64,000 bases of DNA from Gammaproteobacteria bacterium (GCA_026195255.1 JAPHSS010000036.1:1-64000); one strand, 5' to 3'; counted from the first letter of the stretch, positions 25,747 through 36,193 are shown. Numbers and translations are program-made. Notes: a model not told the origin generated them from the letters alone.

Positions 25747-25829
25747 ATCGGCTAAGACCGATTATCTCAAGGGCAAGAATTGAATTTCTAAACCCTTGAG
25801 ATAGTTATCGAACGATTTACCTAGCCGAT
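25747..25829 (-). promoter_or_regulatory. Nested stem-loop between norB and norE
   Basis: Inner 11-base perfect arms (TATCTCAAGGG and complement, 25763-25773 and 25793-25803) lie inside an outer 8-base pair (ATCGGCTA at 25747-25754, TAGCCGAT at 25822-25829). No T-run follows on either strand. It may act as a processing or attenuating element that sets norCB above the accessory genes. Confidence 0.6.
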
Positions 25830-25845
25830 CTCCATTTACTTCTTT

Positions 25846-27683
<1,838 letters not shown>

Positions 27684-27768
27684 AGCGTAGTATCCTCGCT
27701 GTTTTCATTTATATATATGGTTATATATAATCGTGCGCATATTAGATAACGCTGCTTGATAAGAGACC

Positions 27769-27782
27769 TTGATATTAATCAA
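27769..27782. promoter_or_regulatory. FNR/DNR box in the norC-dnr divergent promoter
   Basis: TTGATATTAATCAA is a perfect match to the FNR/DNR consensus TTGAT-N4-ATCAA. It is centred about midway between norC (start 27683, minus strand) and the Crp/Fnr gene (start 27871, plus strand). It could serve activation of nor and autoregulation of the regulator. Confidence 0.85.
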
Positions 27783-27870
27783 GCCTGTTACATACACTTT
27801 TATTGGTGTTGATGAGGGGATATAATCAGTTTAATTCCTTAAAGTATAAAAATTATAAACTGGAGCCCTC

Positions 27871-28545
27871 TTGTTAACGCCCTTACATAAAAAATTTGTT
27901 AAAAATATTCACCTGTTTGAAAACCTCACAGATGATCAACTGGCGGGCATATGGGAGCATGCCTGTTTGCATAAGTTGCAAAAAGAAGAGTCACTGTTTT
28001 CACAGGGAGATAAGGTTGAATGCTTTTATCTGGTTTTTAGTGGGCTGGTAAAACTATTCCGTATTTCAGCAGATGGTCAGGAAAAAGTGATAGAAGTTGT
28101 AAAAGACGGTGAAACATTTGCTGAAGCCTTGATGTTTCTGGAGCAACCACACTTTCCAGTCTCTGTATCAGCATTAAACCAGGTTGAAGTGATTGCTTTT
28201 GATGCTAAACAGTTTATACAAATGCTTCATAAAAGCCCCGAAACATGTATGGCTCTTTTGGGCAAAATGAGTCAGCGTATTAATGGGCTTATACATGAAA
28301 TTGATCATCTTAGTGTACAGACAGGTCGACATCGTCTAGCCTCTTATCTGTTGCAGCAGGCAGGGGACAGTGATCATTTGCGTTTAACCATGCCTAAATC
28401 TGTGCTTGCTTCTCGCCTTTCCATCAAACCTGAAACATTCTCAAGAATAATCAAGCAGTTACGTAATAGTGAAACGATTACAGTAGATGGCTCCGAAATT
28501 AAAATACTTGATAGAGAGCAAATGGAAGACTTCGCAGAAGTCTGA
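27871..28545 (+). CDS. dnr: Crp/Fnr family regulator, Dnr-like (NO-responsive)
   Basis: This 224-residue regulator has an N-terminal cyclic-nucleotide-binding-like beta barrel and a C-terminal winged HTH. The recognition helix reads KPETFSRIIKQL; the E-xx-SR pattern is the one that reads TTGAT half-sites in FNR and Dnr. The N-terminal cysteine cluster of FNR is absent, so an oxygen-sensing 4Fe-4S cluster is unlikely. Heme-based NO sensing, as in Dnr, is the better guess. TTG 27871 with GGAG five bases ahead is the chosen start. Matching palindromes before norC, nirS and nirD make it the probable controller of denitrification here. Confidence 0.85.
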   Translation: MLTPLHKKFVKNIHLFENLTDDQLAGIWEHACLHKLQKEESLFSQGDKVECFYLVFSGLVKLFRISADGQEKVIEVVKDGETFAEALMFLEQPHFPVSVSALNQVEVIAFDAKQFIQMLHKSPETCMALLGKMSQRINGLIHEIDHLSVQTGRHRLASYLLQQAGDSDHLRLTMPKSVLASRLSIKPETFSRIIKQLRNSETITVDGSEIKILDREQMEDFAEV

Positions 28546-28584
28546 TTTATATAGTTAAAATTGATATTTGTTAAGGAGGACATA

Positions 28585-28626
28585 GTGAGTGCCTGTATAT
28601 TATTCGTTATATGGGAGGAACTATGA
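28585..28626 (+). CDS. Possible 13-residue upstream peptide overlapping the hemerythrin start
   Basis: A strong AAGGAGGA site at 28573-28580 precedes GTG 28585. The frame reads MSACILFVIWEEL and stops at TGA 28624-28626, which overlaps the ATG (28623) of the next gene. The arrangement is typical of translational coupling. No similarity is recognised, and it may simply be a ribosome loading site. Confidence 0.4.
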   Translation: MSACILFVIWEEL

Positions 28627-29072
28627 TTTCAATTAGCGATGTAATGACCGCAGACCATAAGTTATGTGATGACTTTTATGCTAGTGCAGAACTATATGTT
28701 TCAAAAAATGACTGGGATCAGGCAAATAGTGCAGCAAAAGAATTTATAAACTGTATGTTATTCCACTTTCAGCACGAAGAAGAGGTTCTTTTTCCTGAAT
28801 TTGAAGAAGTAAGTGGTATGCGTCATGGGCCGACAGAAATGATGCGTCATGAACACGAGCAAATGAGATCACTTATGACAGAGCTTGAAAAAGCTCTGGA
28901 AAGTAAAAATCAGGATCGCTATCTGGGATTGTCTGAAACATTACTGATATACATGCAGCAGCATAATATGAAAGAAGAGCAAATTTTATATCCTATGATA
29001 GATCGTGATTGCGCTGAAAACTCAGAACAGTTAACTAATGCCATTCGTGATAAAAGTAGCTGTACTGCTTAA
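28623..29072 (+). CDS. Hemerythrin-domain protein (possible NO/oxygen-binding or RIC-like)
   Basis: This protein of about 149 residues has an HHE hemerythrin-like four-helix bundle. Candidate iron ligands are His in TADHKLCDDFY, FHFQHEEEVLFPEFEE, RHEHEQMRSL and MQQHNMKEEQILYPM. The frame opens at 28611, but ATG 28623, four bases behind GGGAGGA, is preferred. Located just after the Dnr-like regulator and before DUF2249, it probably protects against or reports NO. A repair-of-iron-centres function like YtfE is an alternative, but the protein lacks the N-terminal ScdA domain. Confidence 0.82.
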   Translation: MISISDVMTADHKLCDDFYASAELYVSKNDWDQANSAAKEFINCMLFHFQHEEEVLFPEFEEVSGMRHGPTEMMRHEHEQMRSLMTELEKALESKNQDRYLGLSETLLIYMQQHNMKEEQILYPMIDRDCAENSEQLTNAIRDKSSCTA

Positions 29073-29074
29073 TT

Positions 29075-29332
29075 ATGTGTAAAGAAATATTAATTGATGT
29101 ACATGAAATGCAACCTCCAGAACCAATGGATGTTGTAATGAAAGGGCTGGATAATTTAAACCAGGGTGAGTATATAAAAATGATTCACCGTATGCAGCCA
29201 CATCCTTTGTACGATGTCTTATTAGATAACGGATTTAGATATAAAGTCACAAATGGCGAATATGGGTTTGATATTTATATCTGGTTTGCTAAAGATAAAA
29301 AGACAGGTGAATTTGTAAAAAGTCAGATTTAA
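29075..29332 (+). CDS. DUF2249 protein
   Basis: This 85-residue soluble protein has the DUF2249 pattern: ILIDVHEMQPPEPMDVVMKG, then YIKMIHRMQPHPLYDVLLDN and a C-terminal IYIWFAKDK. The fold is related to TusA/SirA-like domains. It starts two bases after the hemerythrin stop, so the two are co-translated. DUF2249 proteins are often encoded with denitrification and NO-detoxification genes. The molecular role is unknown. Confidence 0.8.
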   Translation: MCKEILIDVHEMQPPEPMDVVMKGLDNLNQGEYIKMIHRMQPHPLYDVLLDNGFRYKVTNGEYGFDIYIWFAKDKKTGEFVKSQI

Positions 29333-29418
29333 ATCAAGTAAAAAAATCCCCGTATCTAATATTAGTGTTCTGTAAAAATACGTTGAACTTAAAATGACAG
29401 TATCAATCTATATAAAGA

Positions 29419-30699
29419 ATGAACATGAATTATACTCAGCTTTCTCTGCAGCAATCACCAGATTTATGGACTCCATTACGATTTTTCATTAGCGCACCAA
29501 TCTTCGCAATTTTCGCAATTATACTGGTACTCATTGCAGGGCCTGAAGTACTTCACAATAGGTGGCTACCTGAAACATTAGCAGTAACGCATTTATTATC
29601 ACTTGGTTTTATTAGCATGATGATGATGGGTGCCACTTTTCAACTCTTACCCGTATTAGCCGGCTGTGATATTTATAAGTCAAAAATTAGTAGTAAAATA
29701 ATTTTTTTGTTTGTGGTTACAGGTGTTGGTTTATTTACGATTGGTTTGGCAATCTCAGGTAATGCTGTAATAAAAACCGGGTTGTTTTTTCTGGTTCCGG
29801 GATTGTTAGGCTTTCTGATTTTAACTACTTATGCTTTGTTCAAGGCTAAATCTGAATTTGCATCTGCGACAGGTATGCGGTTGGCAATAAATTCTTTCTG
29901 GATTGCTTTTTTATTAGGTGTGTTGCTAGCTATAGGAACTGCCTGGGATTCGTTTCCATTGTTAAGGCAGCTGACGTCTATACATGTAGTGTGGGCTGCT
30001 TTAGGCTGGGTAACTATAATGATAGTGGCCATTGCCTATCAGGTGATTCCCATGTTTCAGGTTACCCAGGAGTATCCTGATAAGTTTAAAAAATATTACT
30101 CAAGAATTATGTTTGTTTGTCTTTTAGTGTTGTCGTCACTTATTTATCTTGAGTATTCTTTACAGTTCATTGTTGCCATTATTAGTCTATCTATTCTGGC
30201 GTTTTCTTTTGTTAGTATTAATCTTATTTTAAAGCGTAAGAAAAGACTGGTGGACGCGGGGACGTACTTCTGGTTGACAGGCTTAGGCTCACTAATATTA
30301 TGTGTTTTAATATTTAACTACGATAGATATTACGCGGGCGATTTAAGTGTTTTAACGGGGTATGTGTTTTTTTATGGCTTTGTTATATCTGTTATAAATG
30401 GAATGTTATTTAAAATTGTTCCCTTTCTTGTGTGGCTTAATCTTAATAAAGAAAGATCTCGAATAACAACGGGGCTGTCCTCTATTCCTACAATGAATGA
30501 AGTTATTAGTCGTAAAAAAATGTTGTATCAGTATTATATTCATTTATCTGCATTACTATTAACCTTAACTTCGTTCCTCATTCCTACAGTTTTTTTTCAT
30601 TTAGGTGCTGTTTTATGGGGGCTTAGTCTGGCTGTGTTGAATGTTTATATGTATCAGTCAGTACGCCTGTATTATTCAGTATTAAATCGTAAAGTTTGA
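29419..30699 (+). CDS. Polytopic heme-copper-oxidase/NnrS-like membrane protein
   Basis: This 426-residue protein has about twelve membrane helices. Histidines occur in THLLSLGFISMMMMGATFQL (about residue 58) and TSIHVVWAALGWVTIMIVAI (about 195), in positions similar to low-spin heme ligands of oxidase subunit I-like proteins. It does not show the full ligand set of a heme-copper catalytic site. Its place after the Dnr, hemerythrin and DUF2249 genes, 86 bases downstream, suggests a role in NO metabolism, as for NnrS. The family assignment is tentative. Confidence 0.6.
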   Translation: MNMNYTQLSLQQSPDLWTPLRFFISAPIFAIFAIILVLIAGPEVLHNRWLPETLAVTHLLSLGFISMMMMGATFQLLPVLAGCDIYKSKISSKIIFLFVVTGVGLFTIGLAISGNAVIKTGLFFLVPGLLGFLILTTYALFKAKSEFASATGMRLAINSFWIAFLLGVLLAIGTAWDSFPLLRQLTSIHVVWAALGWVTIMIVAIAYQVIPMFQVTQEYPDKFKKYYSRIMFVCLLVLSSLIYLEYSLQFIVAIISLSILAFSFVSINLILKRKKRLVDAGTYFWLTGLGSLILCVLIFNYDRYYAGDLSVLTGYVFFYGFVISVINGMLFKIVPFLVWLNLNKERSRITTGLSSIPTMNEVISRKKMLYQYYIHLSALLLTLTSFLIPTVFFHLGAVLWGLSLAVLNVYMYQSVRLYYSVLNRKV

Positions 30700-30986
30700 A
30701 AGTGCGCATGTAAATCAATCAATAATAAACAGATTGAGGCACATGACATGATTTCAGCTGCAAAACGATCAATGTATCTAACTCTCTGAATTAGGTAAAG
30801 AATCTTAAGATTTTGCAAGTTTTATTGATTGCTCTCAAAATACCATAAATTTTGTGCTAGTATTATTGTAGGCAAGGGCATCGGTTAACTGTTGCCTGTG
30901 AAGTATCTTTTATTTTAATTAAAGTGTTGTTAATGACCTGTTTATGTCTATTAGTGCACGGGCTAGTTATGTAACGGTAGAGTTGT

Positions 30987-31358
30987 ATGAATTTTAAATA
31001 CCTGTCAGATATTAAAGTTAATCTGGTCTCGATAACCATAGTTTTCAGTTTTTTTATTTCAGTATCTGTTGCAGACCCATATCTTGATGCTTTAGATGCA
31101 GAAGCTGAATCTAGTTATTCTGTAAAAGATTCTGCGAAAGCTGATGCTTCAGAGGATTTGCGTATAAACGATGATGAAGCAAAAAAGAAGAAACTGGAGT
31201 TTGAAAACAGCTTGCGTACGGGGCTCCCTGCTACATATACATCCTACAGAATGCTTTCTGAAGAAGATAAACAACAGGTTGTAGATATTTATTATGAGAG
31301 TAACTTATCAATGCCTACGGCTACAAGATTACTTTTCAACCTTTATTTTAAAAAATAG
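30987..31358 (+). CDS. Hypothetical secreted protein
   Basis: This 123-residue protein has a cleavable signal peptide (hydrophobic about 13-28, likely cut after SVA). A charged Ala/Glu/Lys-rich linker follows, then a conserved-looking C-terminal segment: GLPATYTSYRMLSEEDKQQV, then DIYYESNLSMPTATRLLFNL. No family is named with confidence. It lies 32 bases upstream of a secreted rhodanese-like protein and may be co-transcribed with it. Confidence 0.65.
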   Translation: MNFKYLSDIKVNLVSITIVFSFFISVSVADPYLDALDAEAESSYSVKDSAKADASEDLRINDDEAKKKKLEFENSLRTGLPATYTSYRMLSEEDKQQVVDIYYESNLSMPTATRLLFNLYFKK

Positions 31359-31390
31359 ATATTAATATTTAAATTTAATTAGGTGGTTTT

Positions 31391-32113
31391 ATGATTCGTG
31401 TATTTAAGATGAATATTTATTCTACTCTATTCCCATTGTTGATGGGTTTAATGTTCCCAGTTTATGCTTTAGATGTGAATATAACTAAAACATTATCAAC
31501 GGTAAATACTGCGCATAATGGTAAAGTTATTAAAATTCAACGAATCCAGGACCAGAACAATATGTTAACGGGGGGGTATACAAAAACCTCACGACAATGC
31601 CCTCCATTTTGCATTCAGCCTGTACAGGTTTCTCCTAATGTAACAACAGTAGGTGAGTTAGAGGTGCTTGAGTTTATTAAAAAAAAGGTTAATCAAGGCA
31701 CCGGTGTTGTAATAGATGCGAGAACAAGTAGCTGGTTTGAAAAATCAACAATTCCAAGTTCAATAAATATTCCATTTAATACCTTTGATAAAGACAGTAG
31801 TAACCTTATAAAAGTATCAGCGCTTGCAAAACTGGGTGTCACAGTAAAATCGACAACAGATTCTGATGTGTCAATTATCGATCAGATGCTGGGTATGCTT
31901 AAAGATGATGTTGAAACTGCAAGTGGTAAGTGGGATTTCAGCAGAGCTAAGGACGTAATGTTGTGGTGTAATGGCATATGGTGTGGGCAATCACCGAGAG
32001 CAATTAGAGGCATGTTGGCATTGGGTTACCCGGCTGAAAAAATATATTATTACCGCGGCGGTATGCAAGCCTGGCAGTCGTTAGGTTTAACCGTTGTTGA
32101 AGGTAATAACTAG
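31391..32113 (+). CDS. Periplasmic rhodanese-like protein
   Basis: This 240-residue protein has an N-terminal signal peptide (about 8-28, after MIRVFKMN). A cysteine pair in QCPPFCIQPVQVSP near residue 70 follows, then a rhodanese domain: GVVIDARTSSWFEKSTIPSS, and an active-site loop VMLWCNGIWCGQSPRAIRG with two cysteines. C-terminal YYYRGGMQAWQSLGL is typical of rhodaneses. It probably handles sulfane sulfur or forms thiol/disulfide adducts in the periplasm. The extra cysteine pairs suggest redox control. Substrate unknown. Confidence 0.82.
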   Translation: MIRVFKMNIYSTLFPLLMGLMFPVYALDVNITKTLSTVNTAHNGKVIKIQRIQDQNNMLTGGYTKTSRQCPPFCIQPVQVSPNVTTVGELEVLEFIKKKVNQGTGVVIDARTSSWFEKSTIPSSINIPFNTFDKDSSNLIKVSALAKLGVTVKSTTDSDVSIIDQMLGMLKDDVETASGKWDFSRAKDVMLWCNGIWCGQSPRAIRGMLALGYPAEKIYYYRGGMQAWQSLGLTVVEGNN

Positions 32114-32507
32114 ATTTTATAATTCAGGATTTTAACAAATAGTGTTTTATCTGTTGCATTTATTATGCGCCCGGTTTGTGTGGAATACCAGTGAGTTTTG
32201 CCGTGAAGTGTGTGAGACTGATTTAAGTTCTGACTGTATGCGGGTACAGACTCATCAGTAGATAGCGCTGGTTTAAATCGAATAGTGGAGTGAATTTGTA
32301 TATTGGGTTAGCTTTTTTATTTAGCTATCCATTTACAAATAATTCTAGAAAAAACATCACCTGGTATTCAGGTAGTAGATTGGCTGGCCTGCCAAACACG
32401 AGATACCAATATCTTAGATCGGGCTATACCTGTTGAATTTCGAAGGATGAGTATAAATGTAGAATGTTCGATTCTGTTGTTTAACATCTAAGTTAAGTAG
32501 CTAAAAT
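32114..32507. other. 394-base gap, possible gene remnant
   Basis: No intact gene is seen. On the plus strand, from about 32360 to 32489, one frame reads IQVVDWLACQTRDTN then ILDRAIPVEFRR and MSINVECSILLFNI before a stop. This looks protein-like but has no start or ribosome binding site and no recognised family. It could be a gene fragment. Confidence 0.4.
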
Positions 32508-32969
32508 TTAGTATCGCCGTGACATCCAGTAAGCATCTTTCCAATATGGGTTATTTAGTCTTGATTTCATCACTCCGCGACTACTTGATGCATGTATAAA
32601 TTCGCCTTTTCCTACGTAAATTCCAACGTGTCTTGCTTTCCAGCCAGTTTTAAAGAACACGACATCACCAGGCCTGAGTTTACTAACCTTTATTTTTTCG
32701 CCTGATTCAGACATCATTTCTGTTGAGCGGGGAATTTTTTTATGTAATTTTTGTTTGTAAGCAAGATGCACAAATCCAGAGCAGTCGACACCCTTTTTAG
32801 ACATGCCGCCTTCTCGGTATTTTACACCTCGCCATTGATTGTAATGTGTATATAGTTTTTTGACTGTCGGTGTATCATTAGCAGATATGCTGGCAGGTGG
32901 AGCCAGATTTTTAGTATTACTACAGGCAGTAATCATTAAAAAGAGTAAAGCAGTAATAAATCTACCCAT
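32508..32969 (-). CDS. NlpC/P60 family lipoprotein peptidase
   Basis: This 153-residue lipoprotein has lipobox MITAC (Cys16). The NlpC/P60 domain shows catalytic Cys63 in GVDCSGFVHLAY, His in KARHVGIYVGKGEF (about 115) and a third polar residue after EFIHASSS. Enzymes of this type cleave peptide bonds in cell-wall muropeptides, here likely at the outer membrane inner face, as for Spr/MepS. It is monocistronic and converges with no close partner. Confidence 0.88.
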   Translation of the reverse strand: MGRFITALLFLMITACSNTKNLAPPASISANDTPTVKKLYTHYNQWRGVKYREGGMSKKGVDCSGFVHLAYKQKLHKKIPRSTEMMSESGEKIKVSKLRPGDVVFFKTGWKARHVGIYVGKGEFIHASSSRGVMKSRLNNPYWKDAYWMSRRY

Positions 32970-33052
32970 GTTTTTCTCTGTTTGCCTATTGTGACAGGTA
33001 CTAAGACTATCACAGGACTGTTTATCATTTCTTTAGATTAATTCACTATTTA

Positions 33053-33934
33053 TTAAACTGACACGGACTTTAATATCTCTGCTAATTGCTTTGTTGCAGG
33101 GCCAACACGGCTCAAATCAGGATAAACCAGGTAAAGCACAGCTGTATAACTGGCGCCTTCACTTAAGGGAAGTGCTTTTAACTCATTATCATTGAGTTGT
33201 TGTTTAATTTCGCTTACAGGTAACCAGGCAAATCCCAGGCCGCTGCTAATGATCTTTCGAGCTGATTCCAGACTATTTACAGCCCAGCGCTGAGAGTCAC
33301 TTAACCAGCCGGTATTAATGCCCTTGCTGCCAGAGTCACTGACGACAACCTGTATTTCCCGGCTTAAATCATACGTATTTAATTTATGACCCAGCTTAAA
33401 CAACCTGTGACCAGGGTGTGCAACAGCTGTGAATTTCACCTGTATTAGTTCTTCGCCTAAAAACCCCTGCGGCACATATGGGCTAATGAGCAGGTCCGTT
33501 TTACCCTCTAATAGAACTTCTTCGGCTCCGGACAAAACCACTTCCTGTAAACGGATTCGTGTTTTATTACTTATGGGCTCAAATGCTTTAAGGGCCTCCA
33601 TTAATACGTGTGTGGGAAAGGCGGTTTCTACAGCTAGACGTATTTCTGCTTCCCAGCCCTGACCCAGGTGTAAAGCCTGCTGTTCAATTGCGCAGGCATC
33701 GTTTAGTAACTGGCGAGCTCTCTCTAGTAGTATTAGCCCTGCATCGCTTAATACCGCTTTACGCCCCTGTATATGTAAAATTTTAAAATCAAGTAAGTCC
33801 TGAAGTTTATTAACAGCGTGACTGACTGAAGACTGGCTTCTATTAAGTTTTTTGGCGGCCTGTGCAAAACCGCCATAATCTATCACGGCTATTAGTGCGC
33901 GCCACTGGTCCAGGGTTACTTTTGGAGAATTCAT
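33053..33934 (-). CDS. LysR-type regulator divergent from doxX
   Basis: This 293-residue LysR family protein has an N-terminal HTH (about residues 6-65; WRALIAVIDYGGFAQAAKKL, NRSQSSVSHAVNKLQDLL) and an effector domain to about 290. It is read away from the DoxX / glutathionyl-hydroquinone reductase / pirin genes, the classic arrangement of a LysR regulator with its targets. The ligand is probably a quinone or electrophile, inferred from the neighbours. The intergenic region 33935-34045 contains AT-rich T-N11-A-type sequences. Confidence 0.85.
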   Translation of the reverse strand: MNSPKVTLDQWRALIAVIDYGGFAQAAKKLNRSQSSVSHAVNKLQDLLDFKILHIQGRKAVLSDAGLILLERARQLLNDACAIEQQALHLGQGWEAEIRLAVETAFPTHVLMEALKAFEPISNKTRIRLQEVVLSGAEEVLLEGKTDLLISPYVPQGFLGEELIQVKFTAVAHPGHRLFKLGHKLNTYDLSREIQVVVSDSGSKGINTGWLSDSQRWAVNSLESARKIISSGLGFAWLPVSEIKQQLNDNELKALPLSEGASYTAVLYLVYPDLSRVGPATKQLAEILKSVSV

Positions 33935-34045
33935 TGCTTTATCATATATCTATTAAATAGATATTTAAAGGCTATAATTTTCGCTTTTTTATCTAATTAA
34001 TAGTCTTAATATAGTGATCACCAACTAAATACAAGGAGAAGAAAC

Positions 34046-34426
34046 GTGAACAATGTAATTGAATTTGTAGGTCGTCTGTTTTTAGGTCATATTTTTTTAT
34101 TGTCGGGTATAACTAAAATCGGAGATGCTTATGCGGGAACGGCGGGTTATATGGATAGTATGGGGGTGCCTGGTGGTCTGCTACCTCTGGTTATTGCGCT
34201 GGAAATTATTGGCGGTTTAATGGTGATTGTCGGATTTAAAGTTAAATGGGCTGCTTATGCTCTGGCCGGGTTTTCGATTATGGCGGCGATTATTTTTCAT
34301 GCAAATTTTGCCGATCAGATGCAGATGATTCTGTTTATGAAAAATTTCACTATAGCGGGAGGTTTATTGTTGCTTTCAGTTCATGGCGCAGGCGTATTGA
34401 GTATTGATAATAAATTAAAAGTATAA
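34046..34426 (+). CDS. DoxX family membrane protein
   Basis: This 126-residue protein has four membrane helices and the DoxX pattern (VIEFVGRLFLGHIFLLSGIT, KIGDAYAGTAGYM, ALEIIGGLMVIVGFKVKWAA). AAGGAG precedes ATG 34046. DoxX-type proteins in such LysR-pirin clusters are thought to support electrophile or redox stress defence; the name derives from thiosulfate:quinone oxidoreductase subunits in archaea. That function should not be assumed here. Confidence 0.85.
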   Translation: MNNVIEFVGRLFLGHIFLLSGITKIGDAYAGTAGYMDSMGVPGGLLPLVIALEIIGGLMVIVGFKVKWAAYALAGFSIMAAIIFHANFADQMQMILFMKNFTIAGGLLLLSVHGAGVLSIDNKLKV

Positions 34427-34432
34427 CTCGTA

Positions 34433-34471
34433 GATAACAGGCGCCTGACTGGGTGCCTGTTATCAGTTTTT
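34433..34471 (+). terminator. Intrinsic terminator after doxX
   Basis: Ten-base perfect arms (GATAACAGGC at 34433-34442 and GCCTGTTATC at 34455-34464) are followed by AGTTTTT. It probably reduces read-through into the GST and pirin genes. Confidence 0.85.
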
Positions 34472-34496
34472 AATGGCGTTTTAAGAGGACGATAAA

Positions 34497-35462
34497 ATGG
34501 GCATGTTAATTAATGGTGAGCTGGTGGATAACTGGCTAGAAAAAGAAGTAGAAGAAGGTGAATTTAAAAGAATGGAGTCTACATTCCGTCATTGGGTAAC
34601 GAATGACGGGAGTTCAGAATTTGCAGCTGAAGCGAATCGTTATCATTTATATGTTTCTGACGCCTGTCCATGGGCTCATCGTACTGTTATTTTCAGAAAA
34701 CTAAAAAAACTTGAAGGGGTAATTGGTTTATCTTTAGTTGAAGCGGATATGTTTGATGACGGCTGGACCTTTGAAGAACAGGGCAAGTATAGTGATGCGC
34801 TTTATGGGCTTAGGTATATGCATGAGATTTACACCCGGGCGGATAAAAACTTTACCGGGCAAATAACAGTGCCTGTACTCTGGGATAAAAAGTTAAATAC
34901 AATTGTTAATAATGAGTCGTCAGAAATTATTAGAATGTTAAATTCAGCATTTAATGATTTTACAGACGTAAAGACTGACTATTATCCTGATGCAATACGA
35001 GATGAAATAGATAAGATTAATAAGCCGATATATGAAAATATAAATAATGGGGTATACCGTTGCGGATTTGCAACGTCGCAGGATGCTTATGATAAAGCTT
35101 TCGAGCGATTATTTAATGAACTGGAAAATGTTGAGGTTATTTTATCAAAACAGAGGTACTTACTGGGCAGTGAATTAACAGAAGCTGACTGGCGTTTATT
35201 TACTACGCTGATTCGGTTTGATGCCGTATATGTAGGACACTTTAAATGTAATTTAAAAAGAATTTCAGATTATCCGAATTTGTCTAACTATGTAAGAGAG
35301 TTATATCAAATTGAAGGTGTAGCTGAAACTGTTGATTTTGAATATATAAAACGACATTACTATTATAGCCATACCAGTGTGAACCCAACACAACTAGTGC
35401 CCAGGGGGCCTGAGTTAAATTTCACTAGTCCCCATGACAGGAACGTAAGATTTGGAGCTTAA
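34497..35462 (+). CDS. Glutathionyl-hydroquinone reductase (Xi-class GST, YqjG/PcpF-like)
   Basis: This 321-residue protein has the Xi-class signature: catalytic Cys57 in SDACPWAHRTVIF, then NNESSEIIRMLN in the thioredoxin-like domain and LLGSELTEADWRLFTTLIRF in the helical domain. The enzyme removes glutathione from glutathionyl-hydroquinones. It precedes the pirin gene by two bases, so they are co-translated. Length and motifs agree closely with YqjG. This start has TTAAGAGGACG just before it. Confidence 0.93.
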   Translation: MGMLINGELVDNWLEKEVEEGEFKRMESTFRHWVTNDGSSEFAAEANRYHLYVSDACPWAHRTVIFRKLKKLEGVIGLSLVEADMFDDGWTFEEQGKYSDALYGLRYMHEIYTRADKNFTGQITVPVLWDKKLNTIVNNESSEIIRMLNSAFNDFTDVKTDYYPDAIRDEIDKINKPIYENINNGVYRCGFATSQDAYDKAFERLFNELENVEVILSKQRYLLGSELTEADWRLFTTLIRFDAVYVGHFKCNLKRISDYPNLSNYVRELYQIEGVAETVDFEYIKRHYYYSHTSVNPTQLVPRGPELNFTSPHDRNVRFGA

Positions 35463-35464
35463 TA

Positions 35465-36193
35465 ATGTCTTATACAATTCGTGATGTAAAAGTTGTTCCA
35501 GAAGGTGATGGTGTTGATGTAAAACGTCTATTTCCCTTAAATGGTTTTATGAACTTTGATCCGTTTGTTTTATGGGATCATTTTGAAGTTAGTCCCGGAC
35601 GTGGGTTTCCTGATCATCCGCATCGTGGTTTTGAAGCTATTACTTATATGTTTAAAGGTGGAATGAATCATAAGGACAATCTGGGTAATGAGTCTTTTGT
35701 AACAGCAGGCGGCGCACAACGTTTTACGGCGGGAAAGGGTATTGTTCATTCTGAAATGCCTTCAGAAACAGGTAACAGTAATGGAATTCAGTTATGGATA
35801 AATTTACCCGGAAAACTTAAACAAATGCCAGCTTCATATCAGCAGGTGAATGATGATGAGTTTCCTGTGCAGGTAATACCGGGTGGAAAGGTGAAGGTGA
35901 TTGTAGGTGAAGGCTCTCCTCTGATCTTGAATTCACAGGTAAGTTATATGCATATTTGTCTAGAAAAACAGGCCGAATATAATATACGTTTCGATAAAAA
36001 CATGAGAGGTATTTTGTATTTAATGGAAGGTGAGTTAAGTTTAGATTCCATTGAACTGAAACACGATAAAGCATTATTTATAGAGGATCAGCAGAGTTTG
36101 CACGTGATATCGCAGGCTAAAAGTGAATTTATGTTGTGTCTTGGGCTGCCCCATAATGAACCCATACATCAATATGGCCCATTTGTTGACTGA
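35465..36193 (+). CDS. Pirin family protein
   Basis: This 242-residue bicupin has the conserved metal site region PDHPHRGFEAITYMFKG (three His) and a later Glu in ERFTAGKGIVHSEMPS-like context (HSEMP). It has the typical N-terminal FDPFVLWDHFEVSPGRGFPD. Pirins may act as quercetinase-like dioxygenases or redox-sensing regulators. The C-terminal cupin half is present, and the protein is shorter than YhhW-type family members by only a little. It forms the third gene of the LysR-linked quinone-stress cluster. Confidence 0.92.
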   Translation: MSYTIRDVKVVPEGDGVDVKRLFPLNGFMNFDPFVLWDHFEVSPGRGFPDHPHRGFEAITYMFKGGMNHKDNLGNESFVTAGGAQRFTAGKGIVHSEMPSETGNSNGIQLWINLPGKLKQMPASYQQVNDDEFPVQVIPGGKVKVIVGEGSPLILNSQVSYMHICLEKQAEYNIRFDKNMRGILYLMEGELSLDSIELKHDKALFIEDQQSLHVISQAKSEFMLCLGLPHNEPIHQYGPFVD

